Shown in pieces: positions 46,407 through 54,655 of a stretch of DNA of 64,000 nt. Location of the stretch: positions 55,460 to 119,459 of the forward strand of contig JAADHN010000014.1 in assembly GCA_013151865.1 (NCBI GenBank), in the 5' to 3' direction. Made by a program: the position numbers and the translations under genes. The notes under the pieces are model-generated. The model worked only from the letters and a program-made list of their open reading frames with translations. It did no database searches and was not told where the DNA came from. The DNA comes from Kiritimatiellota bacterium (GTDB lineage Bacteria; Verrucomicrobiota; Lentisphaeria; Oligosphaerales; JAADHN01). Numbering within the stretch: the first letter of the stretch is position 1; every line of letters starts with the position of its first letter.

Positions 46407-47105
46407 ATGAAAAAGCAGTCGCCACAAGGAGCTTCGGCCTCTTCGGCCGCCGGTCGGCGCCGGGTACAGCGCCAGCGGCAGTTGAGTTTCCAAAAAGCGG
46501 TTCAGATCGCTTGGCGCAACATCCGCCAGCGTCTGGGACGTTCGCTGCTGGTGACGATCGGGATCATTCTGGCCCTGGCTTTTCTCACATACATTCTCTA
46601 TTCGGATACCATCACACGGGCCGCACTGCGCGGCGGGTCCCCGGCCCTGCTCGATTCCCTGGCCCGACGCGGAATGACGACGGTCAACGACGCAGACGCG
46701 CGAATTCAAACACGCTGGATGCTGGGACTGGCCCTTCTGGTGAGCTTTGTCGGCATCCTGAACTCGATGCTGCTGAGCGTGACGGAACGCTTCAAGGAAA
46801 TCGGGACCATGAAATGTTTGGGCGCCCTGGATTCATTGATCGTCGAGCTGTTCCTGCTCGAGAGCACGTTCCAGGGATTGGTCGGAACGGTGGCGGGCAT
46901 CTTGATCGGGGTGGCGCTCGCCTTGAGCGAAGGCGCCCGTGTCTACGGTGCGGAGATGTGGGAACTGCTGCCCGTGGGCGCCTTGTTCCGTCTGCTCGGG
47001 ATCTGCGTTCTGGTGGGAGTGGGATTGACCGTGGTCGCCGCCCTGTACCCGGCGTGGCGTGCGGCAAAAATGGAACCCGTCGAGGCGATGCGATCGGAGG
47101 TCTGA
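46407..47105 (+). CDS. Minimal FtsX-like ABC transporter permease
   Basis: This 232-residue inner-membrane protein has four predicted transmembrane helices: SLLVTIGIILALAFLTYIL, WMLGLALLVSFVGILNSML, LVGTVAGILIGVALAL and LLGICVLVGVGLTVVAALYP. LLSVTERFKEIGTMKCLGA is the cytoplasmic coupling segment of FtsX/LolC/MacB, and PAWRAAKMEPVEAMRSE is the usual end. Between helices 1 and 2 only about 50 residues remain, where MacB or LolC have a periplasmic domain of roughly 200. It therefore either lost that domain or uses another protein for it. No good ribosome site precedes ATG 46407. The ATPase gene begins six bases later. Confidence 0.87.
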   Translation: MKKQSPQGASASSAAGRRRVQRQRQLSFQKAVQIAWRNIRQRLGRSLLVTIGIILALAFLTYILYSDTITRAALRGGSPALLDSLARRGMTTVNDADARIQTRWMLGLALLVSFVGILNSMLLSVTERFKEIGTMKCLGALDSLIVELFLLESTFQGLVGTVAGILIGVALALSEGARVYGAEMWELLPVGALFRLLGICVLVGVGLTVVAALYPAWRAAKMEPVEAMRSEV

Positions 47106-47111
47106 ACCGGC

Positions 47112-47900
47112 ATGAGCAACACCGAAAACGTTTCCGGACAGCAGGAGCTGGATGCGGCCGAACTGCTTTCCACACATGTGATTCGGGCGGTCGGGGTACG
47201 CAAGACGTATCAGCTCGGGGGTGAGGCCGTGCACGCCCTGAAAGGAGTCAACCTCTCGGTCGAACGTGGGGAGTACGTCTCGATCATGGGCCCCAGCGGC
47301 TCGGGCAAGAGCACGCTGTTCAACATGATCGGAGGACTGGACAAGCCGGACGCCGGGCAGGTGTTCATCGATGAAGTGGATATCGCCGCTTTGGATACGT
47401 TCGAACTGGCTTGGCTGCGATGCCACAAGATCGGCTACATCTTCCAGACGTTCAACCTGATCCCGGTGGCAAGCGCCCTGGAAAACGTCATGATGCCCAT
47501 GCTTTTCGGCGGCATGCCGGAGGCGGATGCACAGGACAAGGCCGCGTCGCTCCTCGAGAAAGTCGGACTCGGTCACCGAGTATTTCACAAACCCAATCAG
47601 CTCTCCGGCGGCCAGCAGCAACGCGTGGCCGTGGCCCGGGCCCTGGCCAACGACCCGGCCATCATCCTGGCTGACGAGCCCACCGGCAACCTGGATCTCC
47701 ATACCGGGGAGGAAATCATCCGGATGCTCGAAGCCCTCAAAGACGATTTCCAGGTTACGATCATTACCGCCACGCACGACCATAAAATGCTGGCCGCCTC
47801 GGACCGTGTCGTGTACTTGACCGACGGTGAAATCACGGACATCAAGAGCCGGGACGAATTGCACATCCAAGTGGGGACCATCGCCGGGGCCGAACAATAA
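47112..47900 (+). CDS. LolD/MacB-type ABC transporter ATP-binding protein
   Basis: This 262-residue ATPase has Walker A GPSGSGKST, Q-loop YIFQTFNLIPVASALENVM, signature LSGGQQQRVAVARAL, Walker B AIILADEPTGNLD and H-loop IITATHDHKML. The YIFQTFNLIP and EPTGNLD forms are typical of the LolD/MacB/FtsE group that drives mechanotransmission-type (non-transport) permeases. About 30 extra N-terminal residues precede the domain. GGAGG over the permease stop is its ribosome site. It powers the adjacent permease; cargo may be a lipoprotein, lipid or peptide (inference). Confidence 0.93.
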   Translation: MSNTENVSGQQELDAAELLSTHVIRAVGVRKTYQLGGEAVHALKGVNLSVERGEYVSIMGPSGSGKSTLFNMIGGLDKPDAGQVFIDEVDIAALDTFELAWLRCHKIGYIFQTFNLIPVASALENVMMPMLFGGMPEADAQDKAASLLEKVGLGHRVFHKPNQLSGGQQQRVAVARALANDPAIILADEPTGNLDLHTGEEIIRMLEALKDDFQVTIITATHDHKMLAASDRVVYLTDGEITDIKSRDELHIQVGTIAGAEQ

Positions 47901-47998
47901 GGTCCGCTCGCTTCCCGAACGCCCCCGCGTCTCTGCTCCCCCACCGCCGGAAGGACCGCGCGTGCGCCGCACCCGGCCCGCCGCCTCCCCGCCCAAAG

Positions 47999-48130
47999 GG
48001 CCTGTCGCTTGAACCGATACTCGCGCAGCCCCCCCCCAGGTTCGTTGATTGCGAACTCAGGAATGTGGGGCGATCCCGCCGAGCGGGAGAGCCGTGTCTT
48101 CCCCCGTGTGGGGCAATAAAGCGACACCCC
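47999..48130. repeat. Second copy of the inverted-repeat/palindrome element
   Basis: GGCCTGTCGCTT (47999-48010) equals the left end of the 31-kb element, and AATAAAGCGACA (48115-48126) is the complement of TGTCGCTTTATT at the same end. Inside is TCCCGC-CGA-GCGGGA (48074-48088). The 132-base copy is shorter and lies, like the first, between convergent genes (ATPase and symporter), covering most of the gap 47901-48145. Confidence 0.6.
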
Positions 48131-48145
48131 CCGCCTCCGATGTGG

Positions 48146-49834
48146 TCACCGTGTAACGGCGTAAAACCCCCAGATCAACGCCGCAACCACCGCCCAGGCC
48201 ACCAAAAACCCCACCACCGACGTCCGGCTCGGTACGCAGATCTCGAAGCTCGAGTGCTTGAACAGCGGGCGCGCCGGGACCGGCTCGATCCCTTCCGGAA
48301 GTGTACACGGCTGCGCAGGCTCGGGTTCCGCGGCGTTCACGGGGGTCCGAACCAGCTCGTAAAAGCGGTCCAGTTTATCGTCCGGCTCCGGCCGGGTCAA
48401 CCGGCTCACAACGACCCCGGAAAAGACGCCGGCTGTAATGTAAAAGACCATCTGCCAAGGCAGACTCATCGTCGGCGCGCCCCCCTTGTCCACGACCACG
48501 CGCCAGGGCAACCCCGCCAGCGCCGCCACGAAAAAAGACCGCGTCGTGAGAAACCAGGTGCCGAAGCCCGCCAGCGTGGACGCCCAGGCCCCGGCCGTCG
48601 TGGCACGCCGCCAGAACAAACCGAGCCAAAAGGCAATCCCGAGCATGGGCGCGATCTTCCAAAAAATCTCGAGCCCCTGCACCACGCTCTCGAGTCGATA
48701 GGCTGCGACCACGCCCCCCGCAACAATGACCAGCGCCGTAATCCGCCCGACCAAGACGTAGTGCCTGTCGGACCGTCCCGGACGCAGGGGCTTGTAGACA
48801 TTCTCCGTGAAGAGAGCCGACGAGGCGATCATGAAAGAGTCGCACGAACTCATGACCGAGGCCAGCAATGCCGCCAGGAACACTCCGAGCAGGCCGGGCA
48901 GCACACGCGGCAGGAACTCCCGGGCCATGACCCCGTAGGCCGAATCCGGGTCCACGCCCTTGCCCAGATACGCAACCGCGGCCAATCCCGTGATGCACCA
49001 CGCCATCGTGCAGAGACGTTTGATGAAGTTGCCCACGGTCCAGCCGAAACGCCCGTCCATCTCGGTTCGACCTGCGGCGCAATTCCCCATCGTATGCGGC
49101 TGGGTCACGATCCCGATGAGACCGTTGAGCGCGATCACTGTAATGTAAAAAAAACCGATCTCCCGCGGGGCCACCAGCGAGAACATTTGCGGGTCCGCAA
49201 TCCTTTCCCGCAATCCGGCCATGCCGCCTACGGCGTCAAGCACAAACGGCACGAGCAAAAACGAAAAAACCACTGTCAGGATGCCTTGGACGAAGTCCGT
49301 GACGATGGCCGCCGAAAGACCGCCGGCAATGCCGTACACTACAAAGATGGCGGTCATGGCCAAAATCACCGCACCCGGCGACACCTGTTTTCCCAGGCAG
49401 GCGGAAATAACCGCCCCCGAGCCTTTGAGCATGACGCCGATGTTGAAGCTGAGCTGGACCGTCCCAACCACCGCGAAAAGCGCCCCCACGCTCGGGCCGA
49501 AGCGCGCCGTGAAAACGTCCGACACGGTAATGGCCCGAAACCGCCGCATCAGCGGCGCAATCAGCCAATAGAACGGCGTGCAGAAAAGCCACAACCACTG
49601 GTACCAAATCCCGGAAAGACCGCTCGTAAAAGTCTTCGAAGCGACGCCGACCGCTTGGTCCGAGTGCGTCCCCGTGCCGAAGGCGTGCATGGTGAGCATC
49701 GCCTTGCCGAACTTCCGCGGCATGAAAAAGTCGCTCATGTTGCGGACCAACCTCGTGGCCCACAAGCCCACCGCAAGCATCCCGATGAAATAAACGACCA
49801 GAACGGTCAGATCGATTGCACCCAGGCCAAACAT
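48146..49834 (-). CDS. Sodium:solute symporter (SSS family)
   Basis: This 562-residue inner-membrane carrier has about 13-14 transmembrane helices. Helix 1 is LTVLVVYFIGMLAVGLWAT, followed by MSDFFMPRKFGKAM; DFVQGILTVVFSFLLVPFV and LLGVFLAALLASVMSSCDSF (the sodium-site SS region) lie in the core. A long hydrophilic segment before the last helix (PEPAQPCTLPEGIEPVPARP) is unusual. The family imports sugars, sialic acid, amino acids or organic acids with sodium. GGGAGGAA lies before ATG 49834. It diverges from the sulfatase gene and probably imports the product of that glycan pathway. Confidence 0.9.
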   Translation of the reverse strand: MFGLGAIDLTVLVVYFIGMLAVGLWATRLVRNMSDFFMPRKFGKAMLTMHAFGTGTHSDQAVGVASKTFTSGLSGIWYQWLWLFCTPFYWLIAPLMRRFRAITVSDVFTARFGPSVGALFAVVGTVQLSFNIGVMLKGSGAVISACLGKQVSPGAVILAMTAIFVVYGIAGGLSAAIVTDFVQGILTVVFSFLLVPFVLDAVGGMAGLRERIADPQMFSLVAPREIGFFYITVIALNGLIGIVTQPHTMGNCAAGRTEMDGRFGWTVGNFIKRLCTMAWCITGLAAVAYLGKGVDPDSAYGVMAREFLPRVLPGLLGVFLAALLASVMSSCDSFMIASSALFTENVYKPLRPGRSDRHYVLVGRITALVIVAGGVVAAYRLESVVQGLEIFWKIAPMLGIAFWLGLFWRRATTAGAWASTLAGFGTWFLTTRSFFVAALAGLPWRVVVDKGGAPTMSLPWQMVFYITAGVFSGVVVSRLTRPEPDDKLDRFYELVRTPVNAAEPEPAQPCTLPEGIEPVPARPLFKHSSFEICVPSRTSVVGFLVAWAVVAALIWGFYAVTR

Positions 49835-49937
49835 CTCTGTTCCTCCCCGCTCCCTCGCGGACGCCCGCGAATCAGAATAACAACCGCAGTCGAGGCCCCC
49901 GGAAGCGCTGCCGGGGCGCCGGAATCTCACAGCGGCG

Positions 49938-49966
49938 AACGTACAGTAGACTGCTTTTCAGGTCAA
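49938..49966 (-). promoter_or_regulatory. Candidate promoter for the symporter
   Basis: The complement has TTGACC (49961-49966), 17 bases and TACGTT (49938-49943), about 100 bases before ATG 49834. It is back to back with the sulfatase promoter, so a shared regulator could control both. Confidence 0.4.
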
Positions 49967-50030
49967 ACCCGTCGGGGAATCATTTGATCCACGCCATGAG
50001 GAATCTTCGGAATGAACGCGCCGGAAGACG

Positions 50031-50059
50031 TTGACTGCGGGGCCCGGGGATTGTAGTGT
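50031..50059 (+). promoter_or_regulatory. Candidate promoter of the sulfatase operon
   Basis: TTGACT (50031-50036), 17 bases and TAGTGT (50054-50059). The leader would be about 134 bases to ATG 50200, leaving space for operator sites. Confidence 0.5.
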
Positions 50060-50199
50060 GTAAAGCGATCTGCAAAGGCTGTGCCGCCGTGAATGCCCAT
50101 ACCGCACGGCAGACAGTCGGCAGAGTCTGCCGGTCCCCTGAACCTCTCTTCCCTTCCGGAAAGCGACTGCGTCCCCGTCCGGACCGCACGGAGATATCA

Positions 50200-52164
50200 A
50201 TGGACCCGTACACTCGCCGCCGTTTCCTCCGAAACACCGGGATGGGCCTGGCCCTGGCCATGACGCCCACCGTCGCTTGGGCAGTACCGCAGCGCCGCCG
50301 CCCGAATATCATCTTCTTCCTGGTCGACGATATGGGCTGGATGGACTCCACGGTCTACGGCAGCGAGTACTACGAGACGCCCAATATGGAACGCCTGGCC
50401 AAACGCAGCATGAGGTTCACCGACGCCTACGCGGCCAGTCCACTGTGCTCCCCGACCCGCGCCAGCATCATGACCGGACAGTATCCGGCCCGAACGGGAA
50501 TCACAACGGCGGTCGGACACCTTCCCGCCCTCGAGGCGGCGGGGCTGTCCCGCTATGCGACCAAGGCCCGGCCCGATGCGAAGTACATCTACGCCCGGAG
50601 TCGACGTTTTCTCAAACCGGAGCAGTACACCATAGCGGAAGCCCTGCATGACGCCGGGTACAAAACCGCCCACATCGGCAAATGGCACCTGGGCCTGGAC
50701 CCGAAATACTGGCCCGAGGAACAAGGCTTCGATCTGTCTTTCCACGGAGCGCCCGACCCCGGCCCGCCCAGTTATCACTCGCCTTACAGGTTCAAAGCAG
50801 GGACCGTGACCGACGGCCCTGTCGGCGAATATATCACCGACCGCGTCACCGCCGAAGCGACGGCCTTCATCGAGGCAAACCGCCACAAGCCCTTCCTGCT
50901 CCATCTCTGGCACTACGCCGTGCACGGCCCCTGGGGACACAAGGAAGAAATCACCAAAACCTTCGTCGGCAAAAAAGATCCGCGCGGTCGGCAGGACAAC
51001 CCGATCATGGCATCCATGCTCAAGAGCGTCGACGAAAGCCTGGGACGGGTGCTCGACAAACTCGACGAGCTGGGCATCGCGGACAACACCATCATTATCT
51101 TCTTCTCGGATAACGGCGGCAACGTGCACAGCCGAACCGAAACCGACCTGCGAGCCAAGCGCATAAAACCGGGCCACCCGCAGTATGAGAACATCCAAAG
51201 CTACCGGAAGTACGCCGGGTTCCGCCCGCCGACCAACAATGCTCCCCTCCGCAAAGGCAAAGGCTGGATCTACGAAGGCGGTACGCGCGTGCCCCTCATG
51301 GTCTGCTGGCCCGGCGTCGTCAAGCCGCACACCGAGTGCAGCGAGATCGTCAGCAGTATCGACATGTACCCCACTATGCTCGAAATGGCCGGCGTCAAAC
51401 GGAAGCCGGGCCAGATCGTTGACGGCGAAAGCATCGTCCCACTCCTCAGACAGACAGGCAGACTCAAGCGCGAGGCGATCTTCTGCGACTTCCCGCACCG
51501 TGGTCCGTCTCGACCGGCAGGATGCTACGTCCGTCGCGGCGACTGGAAACTGATCCGCTGGTTCGAGACGAGCGACCTCTTTCCCGAACAGTTCGAACTC
51601 TACAATCTGAAAGACGACATCGGCGAGACCCGGAACCGAGCCGCGGAAAAGCCAAACCTGGTCAGGGAATTGAATACGCTTATCGAGCGGCACCACCAAC
51701 AGACCGGGGCGGCCCTTCCCAAGAAGAACCCGGCTTACAACCCCAAATTGCGCCCTGTCCAGGGTTGGCGTGGGCTGAATCAAACCGCCCTTGAACTGCA
51801 GGGCTTTTTTCTGCGCCTGACAAGCACGCGCCGACGCACCCAGATGCACACACGGCAAGTCCCCAACGTCGAGGGTGCACTGGTCTTCAAAGCCCGAATG
51901 CGCGGGAACAAAGGCCGCGCCGGCATCTTTTACTGGACATCGAAAAAGGACCCCAAATTCGTGCGGGAACGACGGGTCGACTTCAAGTTCGCCTTTGACG
52001 GCAGATGGCATGAGGTCGCCCTGCCGTTCTCCACCGAAGGCCCTCTGACCGGCCTGCGCTTCGATGCCTGCGTCGTCCCCTCCACCGTCGATGTGGACTG
52101 GGTCAAGCTCTGCAAGCCGGACGGGACCGTCCTCGAAACCTGGTCGTTCGGGGCCGCGCAGTAA
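50200..52164 (+). CDS. Secreted type I (formylglycine-dependent) sulfatase
   Basis: This 654-residue arylsulfatase-like enzyme has a twin-arginine signal (RRRFLRNTGMGLALAM). Metal ligands are in IIFFLVDDMGWMD and FFSDNGG. The active-site cysteine is C83 in SPLCSPTRASIMTG (C-x-P-x-R), to be converted to formylglycine. AHIGKWHLG holds the conserved Lys and His. After the catalytic domain, from about residue 500, a roughly 130-residue beta-rich extension (LVFKARMRGNKGRAGIFYW, WHEVALPF) resembles a carbohydrate-binding jelly roll. It would remove sulfate esters from a glycan in the periplasm or outside. GGAG precedes ATG 50200. No maturase gene is in the window. It leads a rightward set with DUF5722, GH38 and amidohydrolase genes. 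Confidence 0.93.
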   Translation: MDPYTRRRFLRNTGMGLALAMTPTVAWAVPQRRRPNIIFFLVDDMGWMDSTVYGSEYYETPNMERLAKRSMRFTDAYAASPLCSPTRASIMTGQYPARTGITTAVGHLPALEAAGLSRYATKARPDAKYIYARSRRFLKPEQYTIAEALHDAGYKTAHIGKWHLGLDPKYWPEEQGFDLSFHGAPDPGPPSYHSPYRFKAGTVTDGPVGEYITDRVTAEATAFIEANRHKPFLLHLWHYAVHGPWGHKEEITKTFVGKKDPRGRQDNPIMASMLKSVDESLGRVLDKLDELGIADNTIIIFFSDNGGNVHSRTETDLRAKRIKPGHPQYENIQSYRKYAGFRPPTNNAPLRKGKGWIYEGGTRVPLMVCWPGVVKPHTECSEIVSSIDMYPTMLEMAGVKRKPGQIVDGESIVPLLRQTGRLKREAIFCDFPHRGPSRPAGCYVRRGDWKLIRWFETSDLFPEQFELYNLKDDIGETRNRAAEKPNLVRELNTLIERHHQQTGAALPKKNPAYNPKLRPVQGWRGLNQTALELQGFFLRLTSTRRRTQMHTRQVPNVEGALVFKARMRGNKGRAGIFYWTSKKDPKFVRERRVDFKFAFDGRWHEVALPFSTEGPLTGLRFDACVVPSTVDVDWVKLCKPDGTVLETWSFGAAQ

Positions 52165-52321
52165 AACGGACCGCCCGGCACGGACGTAGGGCCCGGCGCG
52201 ACAAGAGCCGCGTCCTTCAGCGCCGAAGCCCGGTCGCGAGCAGATTCCCGGTCCCAGCGGCGGACCGCTCCGAAGCCCCGGCGAACCGGCACGGACCGAA
52301 GACGATGCGAAAGGATGGCAC

Positions 52322-54463
52322 ATGGCCTTCCCGAAATGGACATCCGCAACCGCGATCCTTGCTCTGGCCGTGCCCGGCGCCACGGCGATGGGAAAAAAAA
52401 CCATGAACCAACCCTCCCCCGTCCCCGTCGAGTTGAAGGCCGAAGGCGCCCATGACGTCGCACTCGAACCCCGCGCTTCCGGCGCCTGGGAAATCCGGAC
52501 CACCGGCGGCGATCCGTACGTTCTGACCAAACCTTTTCCGGGACCGGTGGAAGCCTCGCGATACCCGGTGCTGGCTTTCGAGTATTTCTGCCCGTCCGGC
52601 CTTGACTCGTTCCAGATCTTTCTCGGTCCCGTGTTTTCGGAAAAACGCAGTGTCGAAGCCGGCAAACTGGGCGTTGCCGAAGGATGGATCAAACACTCGG
52701 TCGACCTGGGCCGATCTCCTGCCTGGACCGGAAAAATCCCCCTGCTCCGTCTCGATTTCGGCCGCCGGGCCGGACGGACCCTGCGCATCCGGAACATCGT
52801 ACTGCGCACCTACAATGCCCGCGAACTCGAACTGGCGGCATCCCGGGCCGAACGCGAAGCCGCAAAGGCACGGCTGAACGCCGAGCTTACCCGCTACCTC
52901 GCCGCGGATTTCCCCTGCCGAGTGACCCGGGTCGGCGTGGGGCCGGACGACCTCACAGTCCACTGGGACCTCGGAGGCCGCCCCGCGCACTCGGCCGTCC
53001 TCTGCGAAGTGCCGATTTGGCAGAATGTGACCGAAACAAGAAAGTTCATATTCGAAACCCCCCTTCCCGACGGAGAATCCTCCATGACCCTGCCGCGATT
53101 CAGTGACGCCGGGGGCACGCGCCACGACCGCCTGCTGTCGGCATGGGTGCTCGTCGAGAAAACCGGCGCGCCCCGACGACAACTCCTCTCCCATGCGCAT
53201 TACGCCGACGACGACGCCATTCGAGGGGCGCGCAATCTGCCGGCGCCGCGACCGCGCTCCAAAAAAGGCTTGGGCGGCTTCGACCCCGCTCGCTGTGAAA
53301 ACGGTGCGGATGCCGGCGAACTCGGGATCGGCTTTGCCACCGTCAACGTCGTCCTGTCCTTCATGCGGCCCGGACCGGCAAAGGACACAATCCCGTTCGA
53401 GTACTGCGGACGGACCTACCATGCCGCCCGTCCCATGATCGAAAGGTACGACCGCATCGCCCGATTCTGCGCCGAACGCAACATTGTGGTGTCCGCCATA
53501 ATCCTGATCCCGAAACCGCGCGGGTTCGCCGGCAACTTGGGACGCTATTTCACACACCCGGAGTACGACGAACACGGCATCTTCGCCATGCCCAACCTCA
53601 CCGGCGCCGAAGCGGTCAACTATTACGCGGCCGCGCTACAGTTCCTGGCAGAACGCTACAGCCGGGAAGACGGACGCTTCGGACGTATCCATTACTGGAT
53701 CATGCACAACGAGGTGGACGCCGGATGGGTCTGGACCAACGCCGGACGGCAGCCCCTCCGTAACTACTTGAATACCTACCACAAGTCTATGCGAATCGGA
53801 CACTTGGTCGCCAGGCAGTACGACCGCAACGCCCGGGCGTTCATTTCCCTCACCCACCATTGGACCCAGACCGAAGATCCACGCTTTTACCTGCCCAAGG
53901 ACATGCTCGAACTCCTTTCCCGCTGGTCCGCCGCGGAAGGGGATTTCGAATGGGGGATCGCCTATCATCCGTACCCGCAGTCCCTGTGGGACCCGCGGTC
54001 CTGGGAAGACAAGAAGGTCGATTTCACCTTCAATACACCGTTGATCACCTTCAAGAACATCGAGGTGCTCGATGCCTGGGTCCGACAGCCCTTCATGAAG
54101 TTCCGCGGGACGGAACTGCGCAAAGTCCATCTCAGCGAGCAGGGTCCCAATTCCCCCGATTACTCGGAGAAATCGTTGCGGGACCAGGCCGCCTGCATGG
54201 CCTATGCATGGAAGAAAATCGAGGTGCTCGACACCATCGAGGCATTCCAGTATCACAACTGGATCGACAACCGTCACGAAGGCGGACTCCGGCTCGGGTT
54301 GCGCAAGTTCCCCGGCAAAGAGTTCAACTGTGCACGAAAGCCCATCTGGTACGTCTACAAAGCCCTCGATACCCCCGCCGAAGACGCCGCCTGCGAATTC
54401 GCCAAAAAAGTGATCGGCATCCGCGATTGGTCCGAGGTCCGCCACACCGGGCCGATCCGATAG
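52322..54463 (+). CDS. Secreted DUF5722-type protein, putative glycoside hydrolase
   Basis: This 713-residue protein has a signal peptide (ATAILALAVPGATA). A beta-sandwich follows (VLAFEYFCPSGLDSFQIFLG). The main domain begins near residue 340 with LGIGFATVNVVLSFMRPGPA, the DUF5722 opening, and continues with ARFCAERNIVVSAIILIPKP, IHYWIMHNEVDAGWVW and WGIAYHPYP, a TIM-barrel pattern. HNEV could carry an acid/base Glu and LSEQGPNSPDY a second Glu, as in clan GH-A enzymes. No activity is established for this family to my knowledge. AAGGA precedes the ATG. It lies 157 bases after the sulfatase gene. Confidence 0.82.
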   Translation: MAFPKWTSATAILALAVPGATAMGKKTMNQPSPVPVELKAEGAHDVALEPRASGAWEIRTTGGDPYVLTKPFPGPVEASRYPVLAFEYFCPSGLDSFQIFLGPVFSEKRSVEAGKLGVAEGWIKHSVDLGRSPAWTGKIPLLRLDFGRRAGRTLRIRNIVLRTYNARELELAASRAEREAAKARLNAELTRYLAADFPCRVTRVGVGPDDLTVHWDLGGRPAHSAVLCEVPIWQNVTETRKFIFETPLPDGESSMTLPRFSDAGGTRHDRLLSAWVLVEKTGAPRRQLLSHAHYADDDAIRGARNLPAPRPRSKKGLGGFDPARCENGADAGELGIGFATVNVVLSFMRPGPAKDTIPFEYCGRTYHAARPMIERYDRIARFCAERNIVVSAIILIPKPRGFAGNLGRYFTHPEYDEHGIFAMPNLTGAEAVNYYAAALQFLAERYSREDGRFGRIHYWIMHNEVDAGWVWTNAGRQPLRNYLNTYHKSMRIGHLVARQYDRNARAFISLTHHWTQTEDPRFYLPKDMLELLSRWSAAEGDFEWGIAYHPYPQSLWDPRSWEDKKVDFTFNTPLITFKNIEVLDAWVRQPFMKFRGTELRKVHLSEQGPNSPDYSEKSLRDQAACMAYAWKKIEVLDTIEAFQYHNWIDNRHEGGLRLGLRKFPGKEFNCARKPIWYVYKALDTPAEDAACEFAKKVIGIRDWSEVRHTGPIR

Positions 54464-54655
54464 CCATACCTCTCCCCGCGCAGACGGCGTGCGGTAGGCC
54501 TTGCCCGTTCGATCTGCCCAATCCGACCGATCCGTCCGGTGCAGCCGCCGAGACCGTTGTCCGCGTTCCGAAAGGCGTGGAGATTTCCGGAGTTGGCAAT
54601 ATGTTGCCGGAGCGTCTCCCCCCCGCGTCGAACCCAATCGAGTCGGAGCAGCGCC

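Noticed and set aside
48065..49987. Rightward 640-residue frame over the symporter gene
   Set aside because: It is antisense to an obvious transmembrane carrier with its own ribosome site, and its translation is Arg/His/Pro-rich without a fold.
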